This document shows, in pieces, positions 47,760 to 58,440 of a stretch of DNA of 64,000 nucleotides. Location of the stretch: the NCBI GenBank assembly GCA_008828725.1, contig MEHQ01000067.1:655197-719196 (forward strand), in the 5' to 3' direction. Source of the DNA: Saccharina japonica (lineage: Eukaryota > Sar > Phaeophyceae > Laminariales > Laminariaceae). A program made the position numbers and the translations under genes. The first letter of the stretch is position 1; the number at the start of each line of letters is the position of its first letter. The notes under the pieces are model-generated. The model searched no databases and was not told the DNA's origin. It was given only the letters and a program-made list of their open reading frames with translations.

Positions 47760-48730
47760 GTTTTTTTCGCGTGTAATCGAGATTCTCAAGGTGTGCGAGA
47801 TTGACAGTTAAACCGAGCGCGTCTATCGTGGTGTTCCAGTCTGTGCTCTTCTTGGGCGCGAGGATCGGGGTCGCGCCCTCCTCACCGGGTCCGAAAAAAC
47901 GGACATGATCGGCCGCGAGGGAGGCCGACGCGGTTAGGACCGTCCTGTCATCGTCAGCGTGCTGCACCCCAACCAACAGATAATCACCCACGTACACGGC
48001 CGCAAAGAAGGCATCTAACCCCCCCCCCCCCATCGTGTGCTCGAATTTTGCGTCGGCGGGTACCGGGGGGTGGGTAATCCTTCTTCCCAACGGTCGACGA
48101 CCTTAACGTGCGCCATCATAGATTTCCCTTCGTTAGTACTCGGGCTGATTGTAACGAAGTATGACAATGTGAGTGTTCAGCCGCTGCGGCCATGACCCCC
48201 CAGTACCCTGGGGACCCCGACCACCCAAATGTCAGCCGAAAGTCGATTACGACCAGGTCCGCGACGACTGTGTAACAGAAATTGTGGGCTTGGTCTGGGT
48301 CTACCCTGACGTTCCGAAACGCGTCTGATACGTCTACCTTGCTCATCAGTATGCGCTCTGCGGGGTACTCTTGCCTCAGACGCACGATCTCCAAAAAGGA
48401 ACTTGGGGGAGGGCTTCTGCGCATAATCAAGGGGGAACAGCGTCAGAATATGTGTCTCCGTTCAGCCCTCCCTTCTTCACTCGGTTTAGTGTTTCGAATG
48501 AGAAGCCATTGATGATCCGGACCGTGTGGGTGACGACTGCCCCCAGAGGCGACACCCTCAGATTCGGGATTTCGTGCGCGCGCGACTTGTGTATCACTAG
48601 GCACTTTTCACGCCTAACGTATTCGCTGAGTTTCACCCAGGTTGCTAGTAGATGCTCATAGGAGCTGCGGTGATTGCCGTATAGTAACGCGTGGTCTAGC
48701 TCTGCTCTGGTTGCTGCTGCGTGCACCGAT
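47760..48730 (-). pseudogene. Reverse transcriptase of retroelement 1
   Basis: The N-terminal block RIINGFSFE (about 48505-48530) is followed by motif A as KVDVSDAFRNV (about 48315-48345), then FGWSGSPGYWG (motif B, about 48205-48235). Motif C reads YVGDYLLVG (about 47970-47998) instead of YVDD. A KSTDWNTTIDALG block (about 47825-47865) and, past a frame break, GKLWNLTYVVRAGKYF (about 47630-47680) complete the thumb and connection. Gly for the first catalytic Asp of motif C suggests loss of activity. Confidence 0.7.
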
Positions 48731-49292
48731 ACCCCCCCCGGTGACTATCGTGATAAGTTCGTCAATGGCGCCGTATCTTTTTAGATCGCCGAAATGCCTC
48801 TGTATCCGGGCGGGGTCTATCGGAGGTGCCACCAGGGAACCCCCCAACGACCGGGCCACGTTCGCCACGGCTCGTCGATGCTGTCTCATCAGGGTCGTGG
48901 ACAGGCCAGCTAACTGTTAGAGCAGGTATTCTCTGGTCTGCGCGTCAAGATTGTTTCTGCCCAGACTTGCTCTAGCTGCGTGCCACTTCTGTACTGTATC
49001 TGAGTTCTGAGGTCGATTGCGCCACTCTCCATCAGGAAGCCGTTCGCGTGCTGACCCGCTAACCATCCGCGTATCGACCGGATCGGACGTGGTCTTGCCT
49101 AACTGCTGCCTCGGGTTGCCGACCCGGCACTGCTCCGCCGGCCGGGTGTTCGGTCCTGCATTGTGCGTATATACCAACGTGCGCCGTTGAGATACTGGTC
49201 TCCCGTTCTGACTAGCGGCGTGGACCCAACGACTGCTTGCTGTGGGGTCTGTCTGTTGTAACCGAAAAAGGGAGGCGCCTTTACCACTCTTA

Positions 49293-49556
49293 ACCCACAA
49301 ATCGTACCAGATAAAATACCAAATATATTACGATTTCTTGCTGTTTTTACGTGTTTTTGGGTGTTTTTTTAATCAAATCACGAGAACCCGTCGACCCAAC
49401 CCAGCCCTAACCCTAACCCTAACCCCAACCCTAGTCCAGGCTAAGGCTCGACCCGTGCGCGGCTTCGCCGCGTGTTTTGGACAATTTGAAAAAAATATGC
49501 GGACCACCACAAAAAACGTATTATATTTGGTACTTTATCTGGTACGATTTGTGGGT
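49293..49556. repeat. Inverted repeat with a telomere-like tract in the loop
   Basis: Arms at 49293-49332 and 49517-49556 match in inverted orientation over about 40 bp (ACCCACAAATCGTACCAGAT at the outer left). The loop holds CCCTAACCCTAACCCTAA and variants at 49404-49433. A third arm copy is at about 39131-39170. Confidence 0.6.
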
Positions 49557-49628
49557 CAAGAGCTCTGGCAAAGGCTACTGGAAAAAAGGGGTGGACGGCC
49601 CCGCGGAAAAAAAACAACAAAAACACGC

Positions 49629-50493
49629 CTGCTGGTTTGAACTTCTGCGACCTCGGCTCTATCCCGATTTAGCTGGAAGTGCGGTATCTGGCCCGCTGTT
49701 CAAACTGAATGAAAGGTCGAGCTGTGCCTATGTTGTTAGGTCGCGCTCTTCCACTGGTCCGTTTCGTCGATGACACTGTCTACCTGACGCTCTGTCAGAC
49801 TGTCAGTCTGTGAGTCTGTCTGCCTGTCTATCTGCCTGTCTGTCTGCCTGTCTGCCTGCCTGTCTGTCTGATTGCCTGTATGTCTGTCTGTCTGCCTGCC
49901 TGTCTGTCTGTCCGTCTGTATGTATGTCTGTCTGTCTGCCTGTCTGCGAATTTGCTCGGTGTTGACTGACTCACCATAGAACAGGGGACACAACAAAACA
50001 AAAATAAAACGAGCCTTCTGCGCGCTCGCTACTGACGACGCGCGCCTGAACCGAGGGGTATCTGACCCTCTGCTCCTGCTGCTGAGCGAGCCTTCCGCGG
50101 AAAACGCAACTGACGAGTCGTGCGGAAAAAGGAAAGGAGAGGGGGCTGACTGGCCCTCTACTCTCGCTCCTGGGTGCGAGTGGTACGAGCGTTCGGTGTA
50201 AGCGGTACTGCCGCGATATACGTCCGAAGGGGGTTGAACTGGCCCTCTACTCCTACCCCGCCTGCTGGTTTGAACTTCTGCGACCTGGGTTCTGTCCCGA
50301 TTTATCTGGAAATGGGGTATCTGACCCGCTGTTCAATCGGGAAGGTCGAGCTGTGCCTATGGTGGTAAGTCGAACCCTTCCACTGGTCCCTTTCTTCAAA
50401 CATACTGTCTGTTTGCCTGTCTGTCTGTCTGTCTGTCTGCCTGTCTGTCAGTCTGTTTGTCTGTCTGTCTGTCTGCCTGTCTGCCTGTCTGCC

Positions 50494-50574
<81 letters not shown>

Positions 50575-51060
50575 GCCTGTCTGCCTGCCTGCCTGCCTGT
50601 CTGCCTACCCGTCTGTCTGTCTGCCTGGCTGTCTATTTGCTCGGTGTTGACTGCCTTACCATAGAACAGGGGCAAAAAACAAAACAAAACAAAACGAGCC
50701 TTCTGTGCGCTCGCTAATGACGACGTTTTAACTGGCCCTCTACTCGTACCCCGCCTGCTGGTTTGAACTTCTGCGACCTCAGCTCTGCTGGAAGTGGGGT
50801 ATCTGGCCCGCTGTTCAGTCTGAAAGGTCGAGCTGTGCCGATGGTGGTAGGTCGAGCTCTTCCACTGGTCCCTTTCTTCCATAACACTGCTGTCTGTTGT
50901 CTGTCAGTCTATCTGCCTGTCTGTCTGCCTGTCTGCCTGTCTATCTCTCTGTCTGTCTGCCTGGCTGTCTGGCTGTCTGTACGCCTGTCTGCCTGTCTGA
51001 CTGTCTGACTGTCTGCCTGTCTGTATATTTGCTCGGTGTTAACTGTCTCACCATATAGCA
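49629..51060 (+). repeat. Three tandem units ending in CTGT/CTGC microsatellites
   Basis: Each unit starts GCCTGCTGGTTTGAACTTCT (49629, 50259, 50753), continues GTCGAGCTGTGCC and TTCCACTGGTCC, then runs into CTGT/CTGC repeats (about 49777-49963, 50404-50637, 50891-51031) and TTGCTCGGTGTT. The units total about 630, 500 and 300 bp. Frames across the microsatellites are artefacts. Confidence 0.7.
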
Positions 51061-51239
51061 GGTTCGCTGGGCCTCCGAGACCCTCCGCGCCTTCCGACGC
51101 GTCGACGATAGGGGACAAGCCGGCCGACCCGCCTTCGGATGGGGCGTCGCCACTGCCGGCAGCCCCACCCGGGTTGACGCTCGCCATCTAGGGCTACCAG
51201 GAAAGAACGACGAAGACGGCCAACCGTCACGACTAAAAA
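51061..51239 (-). other. Possible N-terminal coding fragment
   Basis: A minus-strand frame starts with ATG at 51187 and reads into Gly/Ala/Ser-rich sequence before entering the CTGT satellite. It could be the start of a first frame of retroelement 1 split off by satellite growth. There is no supporting homology. Confidence 0.2.
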
Positions 51240-51541
51240 AAGTCGATCAAATTCAAGTTGGCGCTGCTGTCCCGTACAGCAAATCACTGCTGGTACGCTA
51301 TATCTTCCGTCCCCAGCCAAGCGACCACCGACGTGCCGGCTCTGCCTTCTCCCTGAACTTCTACTCCGACACGCTCGTGGGTGCCCTCGCTCTCGTATGC
51401 CACGTATACGAGACTGGTGCAACACGAGGTATTTGGTCGGTAGACTGTTTGCACACTGATTTCCCGTTACTCTCATTGATAACCGATAATCCGAATCCCA
51501 ATCACGCCTCCACAAACTCCGCATTCCTACGTAAAGCTACA
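51240..51541 (+). repeat. Second copy of the 45129-45430 segment
   Basis: It matches 45129-45430 with scattered substitutions and ends at CGTAAAGCTACA. The sequences beyond each end differ, so the boundaries of the copied unit are clear. Confidence 0.55.
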
Positions 51542-51678
51542 GTTTTATTATTATTATTACAAGCGCAAAAATCAGCGCGCTTCGCGCGCCATGTTTTTTC
51601 TTACTGGGCTGCGCCACAAGCGAAAAGGCTGTAGATGGTGATCCATGTGGAATGACAACCACTCCTGAAACAGATTAA

Positions 51679-52078
51679 CAGCCGATTTTCCTAATTGAGA
51701 ATTGCCTTTCCGAAGAGAATGAAAATCGATTTTAGTACTTTGTTATTGTTTAAGAGTTGCATTTCGCTCACGATCAAAATTTGACCTAGAAAACGAAATT
51801 GAAATCGGCCTTGACAGGCTCGAAAAATCAAGGATTTAAGGGAATTTGCATTTATGAGCGAGGTCCCTCGCCCATAAATACAGCTTTTCTGGGATCCTCG
51901 ATATCTTGAGACTGCCGATGCCGATTTTTTTTTTTGTTATCGACGGGTGTCACAACTGACAATAGTTTACCGTGAAAAAAATGACTGTAAGGGAAGTACA
52001 TCTCTTACAATTCAAAAACCAATATTTTCGATTTTCATTCTCATCGGAAAGGCAATTCTCAATTAGGAAAATCGGCTG
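51679..52078. mobile_element. 400-bp inverted-repeat element flanked by TTAA
   Basis: Ends start CAGCCGATTTTCCTAATTGA and are inverted copies over about 51 bp with one mismatch. TTAA flanks both sides (51675-51678 and 52079-52082). A TTAA target is known for piggyBac elements, but the ends do not start CCY as in that family, and a TA target with ACAGCC ends would fit equally. No coding frame is present. The high identity of the ends suggests recent insertion. Confidence 0.7.
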
Positions 52079-52299
52079 TTAATAGGTCCATTAACAGATC
52101 GGGTTTAACGAACTTGCTGAATCTTCTTGCTCCCACTGGTGAGGAAAGCTGGCTTTACAAACTTCAGCCCACAATCAGCTATGAGCCAGTGGTATTTGGT
52201 TTTCCACACTGCGAAAGGCGGTATCGACTCGGGGGATCACCGTAATATTCCCCGTGTTGTCGGATTTGCAGATGTACGGACATATGCATGGTCCGGGAA

Positions 52300-54570
52300 T
52301 GTGGCACCAGCCAGTTAGTGATAGAGCCAGTGGGGTTGGGGTTTCCACACCGTGCACGGCGGTATCGACCCGGGGGATCTCGGTTTTCGTCCCCGGGTTG
52401 TTTCGTATGGAGGGATTTCCGATCCGGGGATAGGAACCTACCGTCCCCGGGTGGCGCTGGCTTTACTTTCGAACCCCAACCAATCAGCGATCGGCCGGTG
52501 GGGTTGGGGTGTTCAAACCGTGCGGGGCAGTGTCGACCGGGGGAAAGCCGATTGTCGTCGCCGTGTTGGTAGAGTTATATATGTATGGAGGGGCTTCCGA
52601 TCCGGGGATTGGACCTTATCGTCCCCGGGTGGTGCTGGCTTTATTTCCTAGCCCCAGCCAACGAGCGACCAGCCAGCCGTGTTGGGATTTTCACACCGTG
52701 CGAGGTGGTGTCGACCCGGCGAGGTACCATTTTCGTCCCCGCTGCGTTGGAGTTTTGAAGATATAGAAGTGTTCATGACGCGGGCATGAAAACTGATCCT
52801 CCCCGCGTTGCGGTGGCTCCCCGAACCTCAGCCAAACAGGGATAGAGCCAGTGGGGTTGGGGTTTCCACACCGTGCGGGGGGGTATCGAACCGAAGGATA
52901 TCCCTCCCCCCCCCCCCAGTAACGACCGCTATCTTAGGAGATAGATGGTTGCCACAGGCGGCGAAACAGGAAGGGGATAAGATTAGCAAAAAGTTTCTTT
53001 GTAAAATATGGAAACAACGTAATGAGCGCCCAAGTGTTGGAGGTGTCTCTATTAGGAGTAGGAACGGTGCTCCGTCTCGAAAGGGATGCGTGGTCAATGG
53101 TCAAATGACTAAGGCAAGCAACAAATGAGTACGCCCCCCCCCACCCCCCTAGTTTGTCGGAGTTGTAAATGTATGGGTTTAAGTATTATCTGGGGATGGG
53201 ACCTTATCCTCCCCGCGTTCGGCGGACCCTGAAAGATACCCCAGCCAATCAGTGATAGAGGCAGTAGGGTTGGGGTTTCCGCATCGTGCGGGCCGGTGTC
53301 GATCAGGGGGAACTCGGTTTTCGTCCCCGGGTTGTTAGAGTTGTAGACGTATGGAGGGATTTCCGATCCGGGAATGGGCCCCTATCATCTTCCGGGTGGC
53401 ACTGGCCCAATTTTCGAGCACAGTCAATCAGTTATACCGCCAGTGGCGCTGCGCTTTCCACGCCGTGAGCGGCGGCATCGACATGGGGGATCTCGGTTTT
53501 CGTCTCCGGGCTGTTGGAAATTGCGCTCGCTTTATTTTCGAGCCCCAGCCAATCAGCGATCGACCGGTCGGGCTGGGGTTTCCACACCGTGCCGGGCGAT
53601 TTTGACCCGGGTGATTATTGTTTTATTATTTTCGTCTCCGGGTGGTCGGAGTTGTAGAGACACGGAGGCATTCGCGAACCGGGGATGGGTGTCTATCTTC
53701 CCCGGGTGAGGAGTTGTAGATGCATGGCGGGATTCCGATCCGGGGATGATACTCTGTCGTCCCCGGATGGCTCTGGCTTTGTATACGAGCCCCAGCCAAT
53801 TAACGATCGGCCGATGTGGCTGGGGTCTCCACACCGTGCACGGCGTTGTCGACCCGAAGTATCTCGTTTTTCGTCCCTGCGTTGTTGAAGTTGTACATGT
53901 ATGGAGGGATTTCCGAACCGGGGATGAGGCCTTATCGTCCCCGGGTGGCGCTGGCTTTATTTTCGAGCCCCCAGCAAATCAGCAATCAGCCGGTCGGGCT
54001 GGGGTTTCCACACCGTGCCGGGAAGTTTGACCCCGGGCATCATTGTTTTCGTCTCCGGGTGGTCGGAGTTGTAGAGATACGGAGGCATTTCCAAACCGGG
54101 GATGGGGACCAATCGTCTCCGGGTGAGGAGTTGTGGATGTATGGGGGGATTTACGATCGGGAGATGGTACTCTGTCGTCCCTGGGTGGCTCTGGCTTTGT
54201 ATACGAGCCCCAGCCAATCAGCGATCGGTCGGTGTGGCTGGGCCTTCCACGCCGTGGTCGGCGGTATCGGCCCGGGAGATCTCGGCTTTCGCCCCCGGGC
54301 TGTTGGAGTTGTACGTGTATGGAGGCATTTCCGATTCGGGGATGGGGCTTTATCGTCCCCAGGTGGAGCTGGCTTCATTTTCGAGCCCCAGCCAATCAGC
54401 GATCGACTGGTGGGGGTGGGGTTTCCACACCGTGCGGGGCGGTCTCGATTCGGGGGATCGTTTTTTTCGTCCCCGGGTGGTTGGAGTTGTAGAGATACGG
54501 TGGGGTTTCCGAACCGGAGATGGGGCCCTATCGTCCCCGGGTGCGGCGGGATTGGGGGGTTCCCCCGAGG
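52300..54570 (+). repeat. Satellite of about 170-180-bp units, each with a CCAAT motif
   Basis: About 11 units contain CCAGCCAATCAGCGATCG or variants, then GGGTTTCCACACCGTGC, GATCTCGGTTTTCGTCCCC and TGTATGGAGG(G/C)ATTTCCGA. The CCAAT-like sites start near 52308, 52478, 52646, 52820, 53243, 53425, 53546, 53794, 53971, 54210 and 54387. Some units are deleted. A LINE tail (52918-53133) interrupts the array. Long frames (for example 53816-54724) arise from the GC-rich periodic sequence. Confidence 0.75.
52918..53133 (+). mobile_element. Truncated LINE 3' end inserted in the satellite
   Basis: It matches 44741-44965, reading TATCTTAGGAGATAGATGGT, GGAAACAACGTAATGAGCGC and AAGGCAAGCAACAAATGAGT, with a small deletion near 52980. 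It is bordered by a 12-bp C run on the left (52906-52917) and a 9-bp C run on the right (53134-53142). Confidence 0.75.
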
Positions 54571-54689
54571 GGCAACTCCTGCCGCGCGCGCCGCGGCCCC
54601 TGATTGGCCGAGGGCGGGCTGGGGGCCCCCCTCGACCAATGGGCGTCGGGTTCGGAAAATATTAAATGTAATCCTTATAATATTATATA

Positions 54690-56640
54690 TTACAATAAGT
54701 GCTGAATCTTATCCACACACTTAAACTAGCATATATAAAAACGCACCCGATATAGGCTGCCACACTTTCTACTGAAAACCCTACCGTGCTTTGACCCCAC
54801 ACCTTTTGATAACAGTATCTTCATTATCGGTGTGAACTATTAATACTAAGCCATTGTACATGCCCTACCTCTCATACCACCCCCAACCCCCCACACATAA
54901 ATATGTTATTCCTAATCTACCCCCTACCCACTTAGTCCCTTGTCCTAGTTGCATTCCTCCGGCCACTGCGTTAGAAGCTAAAAATATTGAAACTTCAACC
55001 TTCTCTTCTCTTGTCGCCCTTACGTGCATGATAAAGGCATCACTCTTAAAGGCATAAAGGCATCACTCTTCCACCTCCCCTGGATTAGGATTCCCATTAC
55101 CGATCATCCTCCTGCTGCGAACCTCGTTTCTCCCCCAATCCTGCCCGAATGCAAAGCATACTCTCCCGGCACGAACCCTTAATGATACTTTGGCCTAGTT
55201 ACGAGTCCACCCACTCTCCATCTGCCGCCGTCCGCGTATGTAGCAACAGGACAGCTATTGTCCAGGTTGGGATACAGCTACATCAATCCGATCGAGCATC
55301 GCCTACCACTTCAAAGCCACAGACCTCACCCCTCAAATGTGAAACCGACGGCGGCATGCTATCCCAATTGAATACACTCGTCCCAACCACCGTTTTCTTG
55401 CGTGAAACCACTTCCCTGTACCTCTTCTAGTCTCCTTTTGACCCTCTGAACAAAAGTTCCACCCGATCAGCGCACCGCCACAATTTGGGCGCTGACAACT
55501 GTGTCATACCACAACAAAAAGGAGACGTATCCCCTCGTTAAACCGAAATGTTTGTGAAGGTTGCCGTCGTTGTACGCAAAGATCTCGGACGCACGGCCAA
55601 AAAACAAATACGAATCCGCCAGCATCATCCACATCACGTCGCCCCCTTACCCCCCACTCCGAAACATTTGACAATCCCTGTTTCCGCATGAAACCCCCGA
55701 CATCGGACGCCAAATCCGTTGGGGTTCTCCCTTCAGGGCTCTCTTTCTCTCGCAATGTCTGCCGTCACCGATTAAAATATATAATCTTCATCGAGGAAAA
55801 TGCGATACTGCTGACATTGTCTCTTCAACCGTCGATGGTTTATTTCCGCGAGAAAAATATAAATGCGCCTTATCCTTTGCGATACATCTCGCTACCGCCT
55901 CCTCTCTCAACTCCATACCCAACCAAATATACTCTTGTATGTACAGCAACTGAACTCGACTGCGTCCACAAATGCCAGGCAGCTTCATTAGTGACGTTTG
56001 TCGAAGGATCCACTCCAGCCGTCGACAATAAGCCTGCAAGACCCTCGAACACGTCGGTCCACCACTCTTCCTCAAACTTGCCCCCTGCCAATCAACGTGC
56101 GGGATAAGGGAAGATAATCGCGAATTAATCGTTCCCCGAGGCCACCTCAGAAAGCCACCAGCCAGGGCATTTTCGACCGCTGGAATGTGCGCCGCTTCAA
56201 AGCACCAACCAGCGCGCACTTCTATCCTCCCCAAATATTGCATCAAAAAGGAAGCTCTCGGGTCCTGTCACCCCCCGCACTTATTAACCCACGTCACCAC
56301 CGACACGTTGCCGCCAAGCATAACAACGGGCGCGCCCACAATGCTCGAGTGGTCCGACTCCTGTACCACGCCATCACATGCGATTTCAACTCGCCGACCG
56401 TCCACCCAGTGCCAGACCCCTGCTCGCCCACACCACGAGTATAGCCCTGTACTACTAACAGGTGGTCTTCTTCCTTTCTGTCTCAAACCTTCCCAACCTC
56501 TGTCTCTCCAGTTCAACCAACTGCACAACCTTGACACCGACTTGATGAGCCTTTTCCCATCCCCTCTTCAAATTATGCCAACGATTCAATACGTCTCCAC
56601 AAACCCCAGGTTTCCTTCGTTCAATATTCCACTTTTCCCC
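54690..56640 (-). mobile_element. Tyrosine-recombinase retrotransposon 2 (DIRS/Ngaro-like), decayed
   Basis: The minus strand carries an RNase H end: VVMLGGNVSVVTWVNKCGG (about 56270-56325), YLGRIEVRAGW, then AAHIPAVENALAGGFLRWPR (about 56130-56190). A recombinase follows, with YALHSGRIGGET (about 55125-55162). The nucleophile box reads SDAFIMHV (about 55015-55040), with His where element 1 has Tyr. A small tandem duplication (about 55028-55070) also disrupts that box. No reverse transcriptase was found upstream. End sequences match the deleted derivative at 42485-43300. Confidence 0.65.
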
Positions 56641-57439
56641 TTTTTGTTGATTTGTTTTCCAAGAAAAATAGTAAAACCAGGGAAAAGGGCATTCGATAAT
56701 AACGGTCCTGAGGCAAGTGCCAAACGCCGCCCGCTCCGCCTTCTCCCTCTCTGCCTTATTCGCGAGTTTCGTATTTCCTCCACCCGCCGAGTAACCGCCA
56801 CCAAGATACCGTACACCCGCAAACAGCCATCCTCACGTGAAATGACACTTGGCGCAAGCTTGGCGTGACTCTCCTTTTTCCTCCATCATCAGGACACCGT
56901 ACGGTTGCAACTCTCCTCACACCAAATAGCACCTCCCTACCCCTCGCGCCTCCGATCCTCGGCGCCTCATGAACGCCCCGCAGTAGCGAGTAGTGTTCTT
57001 ACTACTGTCATATCTATCTGCTCGCCGAAGCTTGGGTATTCGCCTCCGACATGCTCAACGACATATGTGTCGCTTTTTATGGGCGTCTTGCAGTACATTC
57101 GCCAACACCGCCTTCCTCTCGGGCTAATCGTTCACCCGCGTTGTATGGGGGTGTGGCGGGTCTCCAACTAGGTAGCGTCCAGTGGTTGGTATGCTGTCGT
57201 GTATGATTTCCTCTTCGTGCCGAGTGAAGGCCCTCCCCGTACATCGGACACGGTACATTGAATACGTCCGTCTACTGACTCCGCTCCTCTCTCGGTCCTG
57301 CTTCTTGCATGGCGCAGCTTGCCAAGCAGGGTGCTTGTGCCTCTACATGAACCCCACCTTGAACTCTCAGCTTTGTCGAACCACAGTAGGTACCGAAGTC
57401 ACCGTGCTTTCTGTCCCCCACTCATTGTGCACTAGTTGA
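56641..57439. other. Possible upstream part of retroelement 2
   Basis: Short minus-strand frames lie upstream of the RNase H fragment but show no recognisable reverse-transcriptase motif. The sequence may be too decayed to read or may be unrelated. Confidence 0.25.
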
Positions 57440-58440
57440 CTTTTTCGTGGCAATGCCCACAGCATTGCACGACTTGCCGCGGCATGTCGTGGTAGCCCAC
57501 GACATTTTTCCACGACATGGTGCGGAACGAGCCTCGCGGCGAGCCCTACAGCAAGCACCTCGGTAACCCTCACGACGGGTCACGGCTAACTGCCCACCGT
57601 GCATGGCAAGACCCACGACACGAAGTACGGCAATGTTCACGGCATATCACGGCAATATCCACGGAAAGTCCCGCAGTAAGCACCGCGGCCATGTCCATGG
57701 CGAGGTTCGTGGCAAGGTTCGCTTCAAGGCCCGCGGCAAAGCCCCCCGGGAAAAACACGCGGAAATCGCGTGGAAATTCCGCGCCAAGTACCGCGGCAAT
57801 CGTGTGGCAATCCCGCGGCAAGTCCCTCGGGAAGTTCCACGGCAACACCTGCAGCAAGCCCCACAACAATACCCACGGCAAGCACCGCGGCAAGCACCGC
57901 GGCCGTGTCCATGGCAATGTTCGTGGCAAGGTTCGCGTCAAGGCCCGCGGCAAGGCCCGCGGCAAAGCCCCACGGAAAAACTCGCGGCAATCGCGTGGCA
58001 ATCCCGTGGCAACAAGTCCCGCGGAAAGTTCCACGGCAACACTCGCGGAAAGTACACCACGGCAAGCCCGGCTGCAGGTCCCACGGTAATGCCCACAGCA
58101 ACACCCGCGGCAAGTTCCACGGCAAGCCCCGCGGAAAAACCGCGGGAAGATCAACAGCGAGGCCCAATTGGAACAGGGTGCCAGGTGGGCCTCCGACGTT
58201 TCCTGCGGAGGGTTGGTGGTTATATTTTTTCACCGTGTGGGTGCGAGCATGGTGCCCCATGGGATGGGGCCACTGTGGGGTCAAATTACCAAATGGGAAC
58301 AGGGTGATAGGTTGGATCTTCCCGTGCGGCTTACCGCGGAGTTGTCGCGGGCCTAGCTGTGAGGCTTGGCGTGGGGCTTGCCGTGAGGCTTGCTGTGAGG
58401 CTTGCCGTGAGGCTTGCCGTGAGGCTTTGCGTGAGGATTT
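57440..58440. mobile_element. Array-core-array unit, copy 1
   Basis: The left array (about 57440-58160) has CCGCGGCAAG and CCACGGCAAG units about every 12 bp. The core (about 58165-58325) includes GGCCCAATTGGAACAGGGTG, CCTGCGGAGG and CAAATGGGAACAGGGTG. The right array (about 58330-58440) has the complementary sense, TTGCCGTGAGGC. The same structure in reverse lies at 59395-60310. Frames encoding Gly-Lys or Gly-Leu repeats are artefacts. Confidence 0.65.

Larger units (their letters stand above)
45700..49290 (-). mobile_element. Tyrosine-recombinase retrotransposon 1 (DIRS/Ngaro-like), decayed
   Basis: Read on the minus strand, the order is an unassigned region (about 48890-49290), reverse transcriptase (about 47760-48730), RNase H (about 46925-47480) and tyrosine recombinase (about 45715-46660). 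Reverse transcriptase followed by RNase H and a recombinase instead of a DDE integrase is the DIRS/Ngaro order. Frames are broken several times. Terminal repeats are uncertain; the 75-bp direct repeats at 44981 and 45598 are candidates. Confidence 0.75.

Noticed and set aside
50353-50882. Frames encoding CLSV or DRQT repeats
   Set aside because: They are translations of the CTGT/CTGC microsatellite.
53816-54724. 302-aa plus-strand frame
   Set aside because: It spans GC-rich satellite units with stop-poor periodic sequence, and overlapping frames are open as well. No domain was recognised.
57440-58160. CRISPR-like array
   Set aside because: The repeats are short, degenerate and contiguous with no unique spacers, and the genome is eukaryotic.
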